From: DATKZH01 sp964475955
Lineage (GTDB): Bacteria > Planctomycetota > Planctomycetia > Pirellulales > Thermoguttaceae
Direction: 5' to 3'
Assembly: GCA_964475955.1 (NCBI GenBank)
Contig: CAYYZY010000001.1
Coordinates: 1-64,000, forward strand
Length of the DNA stretch: 64,000 bases
Of the stretch, positions 11,104 to 19,438 are shown piece by piece (positions within the stretch are counted from its first letter, which is position 1; each line of letters opens with the position of its first letter). The translations under genes were made by a program, and so were the position numbers. The notes below the pieces were generated by a model that searched no databases, was not told the DNA's origin, and saw only the letters and a program-made list of their open reading frames with translations.

Positions 11104-11373
11104 ATGGGTATTTGGGTCCTGTGCGGAACAGGGCTAGCGGGGATCGTTTTGTCCGTGGGGATGTATCTCGCGGGCGGTGCGAAATCCGCTTCCGGGAGCG
11201 TGGTCGACCGATTGGCGTCGGTCGCCAAGATCGCCGTTCCCGTCGGACTGATCCTTCTGTACCTTCACGCGACATACGACCTTGCCGCCATATCCAAAGA
11301 AGTGATGGGCATATTCGCCGACAACGTGGGAAGCTCGGGATGTCGCTACAGCTCTTTCTTCAACTCGCGATAG
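11104..11373 (+). CDS. small two-helix membrane protein of unknown function
   Basis: An 89-residue protein with GAGG about 8 bases before its ATG. Two hydrophobic segments are visible, about residues 2-25 (GIWVLCGTGLAGIVLSVGMY) and 42-60 (AKIAVPVGLILLYLHATY), joined by a polar loop. No family was recognised. Its 3' end overlaps the next small membrane gene by 34 bases, suggesting translational coupling. The two may form a membrane pair; function is unknown. Confidence 0.6.
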   Translation: MGIWVLCGTGLAGIVLSVGMYLAGGAKSASGSVVDRLASVAKIAVPVGLILLYLHATYDLAAISKEVMGIFADNVGSSGCRYSSFFNSR

Positions 11374-11600
11374 CGGGACTTCTGCTCTTTGTTGGGGTCT
11401 GCCTGGGGCTCAAGGCGAGGCCAAGGCTCGAGAGCCCCGCCGTCCTCACCACGCGTCTTCTTTCGATTGGCCTGGCCGCCCTGCTCTTCCTCCTGTTCGT
11501 CGCTCAGGGCGTCGGCCTCGGCCCGACCGTCGACGCCGCCTACCGCTGGCTCGCCTTCCGCGCCGAGCGGCTGATCGACTCCTGGGCCTCGCTGCTCTGA
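11340..11600 (+). CDS. second small two-helix membrane protein of unknown function
   Basis: An 86-residue protein starting MSLQLFLQLAIAGLLLFVGV, with a second hydrophobic segment LLSIGLAALLFLLFVAQGVG after a short basic linker. The ATG at 11340 lies inside the end of the previous gene. The frame is open further upstream, but that part is Arg-rich and shadows the first gene. Similar size and topology to its neighbour suggest a paired membrane complex. No known family was recognised. Confidence 0.55.
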   Translation: MSLQLFLQLAIAGLLLFVGVCLGLKARPRLESPAVLTTRLLSIGLAALLFLLFVAQGVGLGPTVDAAYRWLAFRAERLIDSWASLL

Positions 11601-11791
11601 ACCGCCGCGCGATTCGGGAGGCATGGGCTTCACGGCTTGGGACTTGCGGAAGAATGCCCCAGGCACTTCCGTGGGCCCGTGGTCGCGCGCGGCGAGCCCA
11701 CAGACCTGACCATTCCGTAGGCTCGCTGCGATCGACTCCGGGCACCCGGCCGCAGCCGCTGAAGTCGTTTCCTGACCACGGCGAACCTGCT

Positions 11792-12862
11792 TCAAACGTG
11801 CCCGCAGGGACAGCCGTCCAGCGCGTGCTCGGCGTAGAAGGAATCGTGGACCGGCCGGCCGGCGGCGACGTCCTCTTCCTGCTTGCGGAAGACGGACCCG
11901 CAGGTGTGGGCGAGCTTCTCGAGTTCGGCCGCCTCGGGCTCCGTGATGTGGCGGTACGACCTGCCCACGCCGACCGCCTTTTCCACCAGGTCCCACTTCC
12001 GGTCCGGGGACGAGACGGCCGGCGGCGCGCCCGGCGGGAACCCGACCACCACGGGCGATTGCGACAGCGTGAAACGCAGCGCCATACTGATCTCGCGGTC
12101 GTCTTCCACGGGGCGGTACCACCACCGGCGCGTTCGCTCCATCCCCTCCGGCCAGGTGCCGCGGCACATCGGCTTGATCGCCAGCACGGCCGCCCCCTGC
12201 TCTCGGGCCAGCTCGAGCACCGGCGCACCGAACTCCCACTGGAGCAATTCGACGAAGTTGATGGGGAACATCACCGTGTCGAAGCGGTAGCGGCGCATGG
12301 CCATGAGGCCCGCCTTCATCGTATGGGCGGAGAAGCCCAGGAAACGGACCTTGCCCTCCTCCTTCGCCTCGAGGAACGTCTCCATGGCGCCGCCGGGGCC
12401 GAGCGCCTCGTTCACGTCGTCGGCCGTGCGCAGGCAGTGGTGCTGGTAGACGTCGAAGTGGTCGGTCTTGAGGCGCGCAAGCGAGCGTTCGAGCTCCTCG
12501 CGGGCGCCCTTCTTGTCGCGCTTCTTGGTCTTGCAGGCCAGGAGGTAGCGGCCGCGGTCGAGGCCCTGAAGGCCGACGCCCATCTTGATTTCCGCGTCGC
12601 CGCGGCCGTACGCGGGGGCGACGTCGAAGTAGTTCACGCCCTGCTCGAAGGCCTTGTGCAGGGCGGCCGTGCAGGCTTCCTGCTCGTAGTGAACCAGCAC
12701 GAGGCCCGGGAACCCGACGATCGACGCCTGCTCGCCGGTGCGGCCCAGCGCGCGGCGCGGCATGCCGTCGACCTTCTCTTCCCCCGCGCCGGCCGACCCT
12801 GTGCCCAACGCACTGCCGCCGACCACCCCGCCCACGGCCTGGAGGAACGTCCGTCGTTTCAT
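11792..12862 (-). CDS. exported aldo/keto reductase
   Basis: A 356-residue protein beginning MKRRTFLQAVGGVVGGSALG, a twin-arginine-like signal with RR followed by TFL. The aldo/keto reductase fold is shown by LGRTGEQASIVGFPG, VNYFDVAPAYGRGDAEIKMG (the catalytic Asp and Tyr), the Lys in YLLACKTKKR and the His in DHFDVYQHHCLR, so the D-Y-K-H tetrad is present. The C-terminus carries CGSVFRKQ and a terminal GCPCGHV, giving three Cys that might bind metal. Planctomycetes have many Tat-signal aldo/keto reductases of unknown substrate. No operon partner is evident. Confidence 0.88.
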   Translation of the reverse strand: MKRRTFLQAVGGVVGGSALGTGSAGAGEEKVDGMPRRALGRTGEQASIVGFPGLVLVHYEQEACTAALHKAFEQGVNYFDVAPAYGRGDAEIKMGVGLQGLDRGRYLLACKTKKRDKKGAREELERSLARLKTDHFDVYQHHCLRTADDVNEALGPGGAMETFLEAKEEGKVRFLGFSAHTMKAGLMAMRRYRFDTVMFPINFVELLQWEFGAPVLELAREQGAAVLAIKPMCRGTWPEGMERTRRWWYRPVEDDREISMALRFTLSQSPVVVGFPPGAPPAVSSPDRKWDLVEKAVGVGRSYRHITEPEAAELEKLAHTCGSVFRKQEEDVAAGRPVHDSFYAEHALDGCPCGHV

Positions 12863-12987
12863 GGTTTTCTTCCTAAGGTTTGTGTGTTTGCAGGGGTGAG
12901 GCTACGCTTGACCGGCGCCGAGCCGTCCCGGCGCCGACTGCCGCAGAAGCCTTCGGAGGCTATGCGGCTTCTTCCGCGCAGGCGCGC

Positions 12988-13623
12988 TCAGCCCGTCCGC
13001 TGCCAAGGAAAGGGCTCGATATCTGAGTACTCCTTTCGGTACGCATCCAACTCGTCCGGGTTGAGGGGGTACCACTCGTCGTATGGATAACGCCGGTAGA
13101 ACTCCGATATCCTTTCGCGGAAGTGTTCGTCGGCGACCGGATTCAGCCTTCCTCTGCGCAAGTCGCGCAGGTCTTCGAGGTCGGTTCGGGGGACTCGCAA
13201 CGTCACGAGAAAGTCCACTGCCATCTTCTCCCCAAAACCAACTCGTGCATCCGGAGGCAGGTAGAACCATTTGAGGTTGATGCGCGCGTGCTGGGTGAGA
13301 ATGTTCTTCCATTTCTTGGCCGCGGTGGTGTTCGCCGCCTTGCGTTCGACGTCGACGAAGCTACGGATCTCACAGAGCGTAATGTCGCACGCACGCAGCG
13401 CATCGCAGTCCTGCGTTGCCACGATGGCCGCGACCGGCCGAACGCCCAGCAAGGCGGTGACCGGAGTCTCCGTTCCGGCAACTTCTCGCCAATCCACCAG
13501 CAGTTGCTCCCCTTGATCCGTGACGAGCGGAAGTTCGCGAAGCGAGAGATCCACGCGGGGAAGGCCCACGAAGATATCGCCTTGTCGAATCGGCTGATCC
13601 GGACCGGGGTACTCGTAGATCAC
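12988..13623 (-). CDS. hypothetical protein, third gene of a TIGR04255 cassette
   Basis: A 211-residue cytoplasmic protein. The GTG at 13623 is chosen because its GTGA overlaps the stop of the preceding gene and GGAGG lies about 9 bases upstream. The frame is open far upstream, but that part is Arg/Pro-rich shadow. It starts VIYEYPGPDQPIRQGDIFVG, has IVATQDCDALRACDITLCEI in the middle and a Tyr- and Asp-rich C-terminus (YRRYPYDEWYPLNPDEL). The QGDIF/LP and QDCD elements recall a loosely defined group of accessory proteins, but no family can be named safely. Four-base overlap with its neighbour indicates coupled translation. Confidence 0.75.
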   Translation of the reverse strand: MIYEYPGPDQPIRQGDIFVGLPRVDLSLRELPLVTDQGEQLLVDWREVAGTETPVTALLGVRPVAAIVATQDCDALRACDITLCEIRSFVDVERKAANTTAAKKWKNILTQHARINLKWFYLPPDARVGFGEKMAVDFLVTLRVPRTDLEDLRDLRRGRLNPVADEHFRERISEFYRRYPYDEWYPLNPDELDAYRKEYSDIEPFPWQRTG

Positions 13624-14000
13624 GTCTCCGCCTCCCAATCGATGCCTCGGTCGGCTTCCTCTTGCGCGACGCGCAGACGTTCCTGTTCGGCTCGCCGCAA
13701 TACCTCGAGCGCGACGCGACGCGCCTGAACCACGGAGAGTCGGCGCGGTCGGATCGGGCCGAAGGGGTTTGAGACGGACGACTGCGCGTGCCGCTGGCGT
13801 TCGTGGAGCCAAGGGTCCTGGATCGAGGTGAGGGTGGAAAGGGCGAAGAGCACCGCGAGTGCTCCAAGATGCCGCAGTGCAGCACCGGGCCTCAGGGGAC
13901 TGCTGGAGGTTGGCGGCGGATCGAGTGCCCATACGCCCGTCACGGTCGCGAAATCGGGGCAGTTGTCTGCGGCATCTCCGGAGACGGTCGAGTTAGTCAT
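13620..14000 (-). CDS. hypothetical protein with one possible membrane segment, second gene of a TIGR04255 cassette
   Basis: A 126-residue protein. The start MTNSTVSGDAADNCPDF is fixed by AGGAGG 7 bases before the ATG; it overlaps the TIGR04255 stop by 8 bases. The first 40 residues are Pro/Ser-rich and polar, then LRHLGALAVLFALSTLTS is a candidate membrane or buried helix. The C-terminal half is a charged helix (RRVALEVLRRAEQERLRVAQ) that may form a coiled coil. It overlaps the third gene by 4 bases. No family was recognised. Size and position suggest a bridging or anchoring partner of the flanking proteins, which is inference only. Confidence 0.7.
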   Translation of the reverse strand: MTNSTVSGDAADNCPDFATVTGVWALDPPPTSSSPLRPGAALRHLGALAVLFALSTLTSIQDPWLHERQRHAQSSVSNPFGPIRPRRLSVVQARRVALEVLRRAEQERLRVAQEEADRGIDWEAET

Positions 14001-14793
14001 CTGCGAACCTCCTCTCGAGCTCACCTTCGATCAACTTGAAGAACCAGTCGCTGGTGATCGTGTGCGCCGCGTCCAGCCAATCCGGGAATTCGTCCGGCAG
14101 GCGCGGTACGTCTTCGTCGGTAGACTGCACCGTCGTCTCCCACAGAATCGCCGGCCGATCCGCCTTGCGGCCCGTGGCAAAGCTCAGATGAACCCGGCCG
14201 GCGGGCTCGTTGCAGCGGAACGACGCCTGCCACGATGAGCTTCGAGGCGTACGGTTCACAGGAGTACCATCGAAAAGGCTGGCAGGCAATGCAAGCTGCA
14301 CTTTGAGTTTGTCTTGCAGGAAACGGAAAGCGTCTTCTGTCTCGTAATCGAATTCCACCGCGTCAACGTACCGCAAGACGAGGCTTTGCACGACCAGCTC
14401 GGATACTTTCGGGTGGGCGGCGTACAATCCCCCGACCACGTCCGTCAGACGAGGCCGGAAATCCGACCATACGTACTTATCCGTTTCATTGGCCGTCATA
14501 ATACCCGGACCCAATTGCACCAAAGGCCACTGGCCGGGTGCAACTCGAAACCGGTGCTGGACCACGTGCCCCACCAGCTCATCGGGGATGCTTGCAGCGG
14601 GCAGCGCCTCGTGCTCCGGATACTCGTTCCGCAAACGGTCGAAAAGGCGCCCCAGCAGCAGCTTGTAGTGAGGATCGGTAGCCGGAGTGTCCGGGCGCTT
14701 GGTCAACCGCCAACGGACTTCGAGGATCGCCTCGACGAGCGGCTTGTGCTTCAGATCGCGGTGAGGCACGGCGATTCCCTCCGCAGTCGACAT
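13993..14793 (-). CDS. TIGR04255 family protein
   Basis: A 266-residue protein. The N-terminal signature HKPLVEAILEVRWRL, then FRVAPGQWPLVQLGPGIMTA and RYVDAVEFDYETEDAFRFL, fits TIGR04255, a family described as sporadically distributed and of unknown function. The ATG at 14793 gives MSTAEGIAVPHRD, with GGGAG upstream. The end of the protein, LDAAHTITSDWFFKLIEGEL, is also family-like. It is the first gene of a three-gene minus-strand cassette with 8-base and 4-base overlaps, so its role probably depends on the two hypothetical partners. Patchy distribution of the family fits an accessory or defence-type module, but nothing here proves that. Confidence 0.82.
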   Translation of the reverse strand: MSTAEGIAVPHRDLKHKPLVEAILEVRWRLTKRPDTPATDPHYKLLLGRLFDRLRNEYPEHEALPAASIPDELVGHVVQHRFRVAPGQWPLVQLGPGIMTANETDKYVWSDFRPRLTDVVGGLYAAHPKVSELVVQSLVLRYVDAVEFDYETEDAFRFLQDKLKVQLALPASLFDGTPVNRTPRSSSWQASFRCNEPAGRVHLSFATGRKADRPAILWETTVQSTDEDVPRLPDEFPDWLDAAHTITSDWFFKLIEGELERRFADD

Positions 14794-14995
14794 CTCTTCT
14801 ATACTCCCACACCTCCTCTTTCTACCACACGCGGATGAAGACCGCAACTCCAAGGGTCGGGCCAGAAGCGCCTGTCAAGCCGGGCGGGTTGGTCCTTGAA
14901 ATCGCTCTTCACTCGGCACCGGGCCCGCGGAGGGAGAAGATCGAAAGGGTGCGCCGCTCTCGGGCCCCGCCCGTGAAATCATGCAACGAGTACAG

Positions 14996-15001
14996 TATAC
15001 T
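14996..15001 (+). promoter_or_regulatory. possible -10 box for the DUF6259-like gene
   Basis: TATACT about 60 bases before the start; the -35 position is only GTGAAA-like. Tentative. Confidence 0.25.
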
Positions 15002-15062
15002 GACGTCCCGCCACCCGCAATCTGATCCACCCAAAACGCAACTCTGACGGAGAACGATTGCC

Positions 15063-17390
15063 ATGCACGGTTCCACTTCGCGTTCGGCGGCACCACGGGG
15101 CTGGAGGACTTGGCTGGCGGTCGTGCTGCTGGCCGTCTTGCCGGCCGGCGCGGCGCTGGGAGAGGGCAACGCACCGCGGGCCGGGCATATCGCGACGGAA
15201 AACAGCCTGCTGCGGGTGGCACTGGATCGGGAAGACGGAACGCTGCGCGAGCTGGTCGACGTGGCCGGAAACCACAATCACGTGGCCGAAGCCCCAAGCG
15301 ACGTCGGCCTTTGGCGGATCGCGTTGCTCGTCGAGGATCGCCGGGTGACGCTCGACCCGGCCCGCGCCGAGTCGTTCCAGTGCGAGCCGCTGGCCGTGCC
15401 GCGGGTGGGGCTGCGCGCGACGTGGCACGACTTCGCGCTCTCGGAGGCCGCCGACTGCCGGGTGGAAGTCACGGTGGAACTCGATCCCGACGCGCCGATG
15501 AGCCGGTGGAGCATCGCCGTCGACAAGCCCGCCGCGCTGGGCGTGCGCCAGGTTCATTTTCCGCGCCTGGGGGGCATCCGCCGCCAGGAAGACGAGCGGC
15601 TGGCCGTCCCCGCCTGGCTGGGCCAGAAGGCCACCGAACCGCGCGGCCTGCTTTGCACGCCCGGCGGACGCGTGCGCCGCTTTGCGTATGACTACCCCGG
15701 CCGACTTTCGCTGCAATGCCTGGCCTACTACCGCGACGGCGGATGCGGTCTCTACGCCGCGTGCGACGACACGGCCGCCGCCCGAAAGACGTTCGCCGTG
15801 TGGGGAACGCCTAGCGGGAAGGTCGGTCTCGAGACGGTCCACTATCCCGAAGGCTTCGCCGTCGAGGCCCGGCGCTACGCGCCCGACTATCACGTGCTTC
15901 TGGGCGCGTTCCGGGGCGACTGGATCACGGCGACGGAGCGCTACCGCGCCTGGGCCACCGAGCAGCCCTGGGCCGAGGCCAGCCGGCTGCGGCGGGGCCT
16001 GGTGCCCGATTGGCTCAAGGAGACCGGCCTGTGGGTGTGGAACCGGGGCCGCTCGCCGGGCGTGCTCCCGCCGGCCGCGGTGCTTCAGGAGCGGGCGGGC
16101 GTGCCGGTAAGGGTGTTTTGGCACTGGTGGCACGGATGCCCCTACGACATCGGCTTCCCCGAGTACCTGCCCCCGCGCGAGGGGACCGAGAGCTTCAAGC
16201 GGGCCGTGGCGAGGGCGCACGACGAGGGCCTGCGCGCGATCGTCTACATGAACCAGCGGGCATGGGGCATGAGCACCCAAAGCTGGAAGGACGAAGGGGC
16301 CGAGCCGTACGCCGTCAAGGGGGAGGACGGCAAGGTGCGGCCCGAGGTCTACAACATCTTCACGGGCCAGGCCCTCGCCTCGATGTGCCTGGCCACCCCC
16401 TTCTGGCGGAACAAGTACGCCGGTTTGGCCGAGGAGGCGCTGGAGGAACTGGGCGTCGACGGCATCTACATGGACCAGGCGTGCAGCCACCGCGCGTGCT
16501 ACGATCCGCACCACGGGCATCCGATCGGCGGCGGGAACTCCTGGATGGAGGGCTTCCGCCGGCTCGCCGCCGATATCCGCAACCGGTGCGGCGTGGACCG
16601 GGCCGTCGTGCTCGCCGGCGAGGGATGCGGCGAGGCGTGGCTCGAACACCTCGACCTGATGCTCACGCTCCAGGTGAGCCGGGAACGATACGCTTCACCC
16701 AGCGACCGCTGGGAGGTGATCCCCATGTTCCAAGCCGTGTACCACCCGTTCGCGGTCACGTACGGCAGCTACTCGTCGCTCACCATGCCCCCCTACGACG
16801 ACCTCTGGCCGGCCGAGTTCGCGCCCGAGGAGCCCCTAGCCACACTCGACCGCAAGTACTCGCGGCAGTTCTACCTGGAGCAGGCCCGGGCGTTCGTTTG
16901 GGGGCAGCAGCCGACGGTGGCCAACTTCCTCCCCCGGCTCCTGGACGAGCGGCCCGAGGAGGTCGCCTACCTGGTGCGTCTCGCCCGGGTGCGCAAGCGG
17001 GCCCTGAAATACCTGATGCACGGGACGTTCCTTCGCCCGCCCGAGTTGGACGCGCCGGAAGTGGAATCCGACTTCTCGCGGCTGTCGATCTACGCGGGCC
17101 AGAAGAGCCGGCTGACGTCGTTCGCGAAGCGCCATCCGCTGGCGATCGTCGGCGCGTGGCGCGCCGCCGACGGCGACGTGGCCGTAGCCGTCGCCAGCGT
17201 GGCCGACCGGGCGCTGCCGCTGGCCTTCGCGCTCGATCCGGCATACTACGGCCTCGAACCGGGCACGCGGGCGTACCGCATCGACGAGACGGGCCGCCAT
17301 CCCCTCGATCTTCCCGTCGGCGATTCGCCCGGCGTGCAAATCACGCTGCCGCCCCGCGGAGCGTGGATCGTCGAGTTCCCGCGCAACTGA
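15063..17390 (+). CDS. secreted glycoside-hydrolase-like protein (DUF6259 type)
   Basis: A 775-residue protein with an N-terminal signal peptide (GWRTWLAVVLLAVLPAGAAL). A beta-rich N-terminal region (TENSLLRVALDREDGTLREL) precedes a probable TIM barrel with WHWWHGCPYDIGFPEYLPP, AIVYMNQRAWGMS, GVDGIYMDQACSHRACYD and VVLAGEGCGEAW. The acidic YMDQ and AGEG segments sit where clan-D-like hydrolases place catalytic residues. The C-terminal part (VAVAVASVADRALPLAFAL) looks like a beta-sandwich. The layout resembles proteins annotated DUF6259, thought to be glycosidases. It converges with a GH28-like gene, so a polysaccharide-degradation role is likely; substrate unknown. Confidence 0.75.
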   Translation: MHGSTSRSAAPRGWRTWLAVVLLAVLPAGAALGEGNAPRAGHIATENSLLRVALDREDGTLRELVDVAGNHNHVAEAPSDVGLWRIALLVEDRRVTLDPARAESFQCEPLAVPRVGLRATWHDFALSEAADCRVEVTVELDPDAPMSRWSIAVDKPAALGVRQVHFPRLGGIRRQEDERLAVPAWLGQKATEPRGLLCTPGGRVRRFAYDYPGRLSLQCLAYYRDGGCGLYAACDDTAAARKTFAVWGTPSGKVGLETVHYPEGFAVEARRYAPDYHVLLGAFRGDWITATERYRAWATEQPWAEASRLRRGLVPDWLKETGLWVWNRGRSPGVLPPAAVLQERAGVPVRVFWHWWHGCPYDIGFPEYLPPREGTESFKRAVARAHDEGLRAIVYMNQRAWGMSTQSWKDEGAEPYAVKGEDGKVRPEVYNIFTGQALASMCLATPFWRNKYAGLAEEALEELGVDGIYMDQACSHRACYDPHHGHPIGGGNSWMEGFRRLAADIRNRCGVDRAVVLAGEGCGEAWLEHLDLMLTLQVSRERYASPSDRWEVIPMFQAVYHPFAVTYGSYSSLTMPPYDDLWPAEFAPEEPLATLDRKYSRQFYLEQARAFVWGQQPTVANFLPRLLDERPEEVAYLVRLARVRKRALKYLMHGTFLRPPELDAPEVESDFSRLSIYAGQKSRLTSFAKRHPLAIVGAWRAADGDVAVAVASVADRALPLAFALDPAYYGLEPGTRAYRIDETGRHPLDLPVGDSPGVQITLPPRGAWIVEFPRN

Positions 17391-17421
17391 GCGGAGCCTC
17401 CGATGAGGAGGGGAAAATGGG

Positions 17422-17489
17422 GTCGGGTCTCATTTTGTCGCACGCGCATGGGAAGTGTCAGGTCGACTTCGGACAAAATGAGACCCGAC
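17422..17489. repeat. 18-bp perfect inverted repeat between convergent genes
   Basis: GTCGGGTCTCATTTTGTC at 17422-17439 and its exact reverse complement at 17472-17489, separated by 32 bases. It lies 31 bases after the DUF6259-like stop and 74 bases before the GH28-like stop, so it could end transcription from either side. The arm sequence is reminiscent of ends seen around REP-type elements, but no transposase is present. Confidence 0.8.
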
Positions 17490-17563
17490 TTTCTGGCCCT
17501 TCTTCTTCCTGGATGATCGCATGGTTTGCTTCATTCGGATGTTCGTGGTGGTCCGTTGCGTGA

Positions 17564-18943
17564 TCATTCGGCCGCGAAACGGATTCTCGCGGCGTGTTCG
17601 CCGATCTGCAACCGCTCGGAGTCTTCGGCGAGCGGCTTTCCGAGGATCTTCACGCGGTCGAAGGCCACGTCTTCGACGGTATGCTCGGCGTCGGCCCCCA
17701 GCACCTGCACGCGGTACGGTCCCGGCTCGCCGGTCACGGCGACGTTCCGGAAGGTCACGTTGCGGATCGAGCCGGGCACCTTGTTGCGCATGTACCGGTT
17801 GACGACCGGCCGCAGGCGCACCAGTTCGCGCTGCCCCTCGCCGTGGATGCGCACGTTTTCGACCGTCACGTTCTCCAGGCGCATCTGTTCGCCGGGCTCG
17901 AACAGGAAGGGCGTCATGGAGAAGTGGATGACGTCGAGGTTGCGGAGCGTGACGTCGCGCATGAACCGGGCGCGGCTCTCGTGGCCGAGCAGGAAGATGC
18001 GTGCGCGGTCGCACCAGAGGATGCTGTTCTCGACGGTGATCCGCTCGACGTTCGGGTCGGCGCCCGAGAAGTCGAGCCCCTTGAGGGCCACGCAGTCGTC
18101 GTCGCTGCGGATGAAGCAGTCGGTGATGAGCACGTCCTGGGAGTTGCAGGGGTTGATCCCGTCGTCGTTCTGCACGCGCCCGTTGCAGAGCTTCACGTTG
18201 CGCACGGTGACGTGCCGGCTGTCGCGGGGGACGATGGTCCAGTGCGACGCGCCGCGCACGGTGATTCCGCTCACCGTCACGTGGTTCCCGCGGATCGCAA
18301 TGACCGTCGGCGTGGGCCCCTTGCGCCAGGGCCAGTCGGAGCCGTCGAGGACGCCCCGGCCGCGGATGGTGATGTGTTCGCCCCGGGCGATCACGCCGCC
18401 CTTGACGACCGCGCCGCCGGCCAGGTAGAGCGTCTGCCCCGCGGCGACCTCGATCTTGCCCGGCTTGTGGACGCCCGGGCCGAAGTAGATCACGCCCGGG
18501 GCGTCGGGCTTCGGCGCGTCGTCTTCGAGCGGATTGACGAACAAGAGCAGGGGGCCCTTCTTGCCGTCGGGCTCGATGCTCATCTTGCGGGGGCCGGGAA
18601 GCGCGAGCACGAGCGTGTGGTCGTCCGCGAGGCGCGTCTTCACGTCGGACGCCGCGGGCCGAACGACCGCGCCGGCCAGCGACCGCGTGCTCGTGACGCG
18701 GATCGCGACCGGGCCCTCGGCGTCGCAACTGGCGAAGGCGTACGGCCCGCCGAAGTCCCACCGCTTGCCGGCGAACGGCGGATCGAGCACGCGCGCGGTG
18801 TAGACGTCGACCGGCCGCCCGTCGGCCCACACTTGGTACTCCTGCGAAAGCGGCTCGCCCTGGGGCGCCGGATACGTGACCACCTCGCCGACGGCCGACG
18901 CGCAAAGCAGGCTGCACACGGCGGCGATTGACAGGGTTCTCAT
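17564..18943 (-). CDS. secreted GH28-like polygalacturonase-family protein
   Basis: A 459-residue protein with a signal peptide (MRTLSIAAVCSLLCASAVGE). From about residue 150 it is a right-handed parallel beta-helix with repeating runs such as VIARGEHITIRGRGVLDGSD, VTVSGITVRGASHWTI and VTVRNVKLCNG. The GH28 catalytic motifs are recognisable: QNDDGINPCNS, RSDDDCVALKG (Asp pair) and LGHES, where family members have GHG. The C-terminal RIK-type motif is not clear. These enzymes hydrolyse galacturonides or related uronic-acid polymers by inversion. An N-terminal domain of about 130 residues, with RVTSTRSLAGAVVRP, looks like a beta-sandwich found in some GH28 proteins. The gene diverges from the AGE-epimerase region. 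Confidence 0.82.
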   Translation of the reverse strand: MRTLSIAAVCSLLCASAVGEVVTYPAPQGEPLSQEYQVWADGRPVDVYTARVLDPPFAGKRWDFGGPYAFASCDAEGPVAIRVTSTRSLAGAVVRPAASDVKTRLADDHTLVLALPGPRKMSIEPDGKKGPLLLFVNPLEDDAPKPDAPGVIYFGPGVHKPGKIEVAAGQTLYLAGGAVVKGGVIARGEHITIRGRGVLDGSDWPWRKGPTPTVIAIRGNHVTVSGITVRGASHWTIVPRDSRHVTVRNVKLCNGRVQNDDGINPCNSQDVLITDCFIRSDDDCVALKGLDFSGADPNVERITVENSILWCDRARIFLLGHESRARFMRDVTLRNLDVIHFSMTPFLFEPGEQMRLENVTVENVRIHGEGQRELVRLRPVVNRYMRNKVPGSIRNVTFRNVAVTGEPGPYRVQVLGADAEHTVEDVAFDRVKILGKPLAEDSERLQIGEHAARIRFAAE

Positions 18944-18998
18944 TGTGGGTTCCTTTCCCGAAGTCGCGTTGCGTCGAAAGCCGAGCAGGTTTGCGGAC

Positions 18999-19096
18999 TC
19001 ACTTCGCTTCGAGGATCTCGATGCTCGGCACGGCCACGTAGACGATCGGCATGTGGCCCTCTTCGGTCAAAGAATACAGGATGTGGCACGTGCCGC
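18999..19096 (-). pseudogene. C-terminal remnant of an unidentified protein
   Basis: On the minus strand an open frame with protein-like composition reads GTCHILYSLTEEGHMPIVYV then AVPSIEILEAK before a TGA. No start codon or upstream body is present, and the sequence beyond decays into Arg-rich text. It looks like the tail of a deleted gene. The parent family was not identified. Confidence 0.4.
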
Positions 19097-19438
19097 AAGC
19101 GGCGGTCGTCGCCGCGATCCGCCCTCGAACGGTCCTCCTCGACGCGCGCTCCTGCGGTCTTCTCCTCCTGGTTCTTTTCTCGGCGTCTTGGCGAGGGGGT
19201 TCGCGCCGTTTTTCAACCGGACTTCAAGATGCAGGTCGGAAGAAAGAACCTCGCCAAGGCGCCAAGACGCAAAGCGGAACGGACCGAGAAACGACCAGCC
19301 GGACTCGATTGCCTCACGCGCGGCCGGTCACGTCGACTTGTTTCGCCGGGAGAATGCGCCGATGATGAGGCGGAACGCCGGTCGTGAAGCGGGCCAAAGG
19401 GATGAAACCGGCACCCCACGCGCCGAAGGAGGAGAACG
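19097..19438. other. intergenic stretch with a short inverted repeat, no gene
   Basis: Contains CTTGGCGAGG at about 19188-19197 and CCTCGCCAAGGCGCCAAGACG near 19250-19270, which can pair partly; the latter string resembles dispersed planctomycete repeats. The last bases hold AGGAGGAG, the ribosome binding site for the following epimerase. Confidence 0.4.

Noticed and set aside
13624..13932. N-terminal extension of the third cassette gene
   Set aside because: Arg/Pro-rich and overlapping the second gene; the GTG at 13623 has a ribosome binding site and stop/start overlap.
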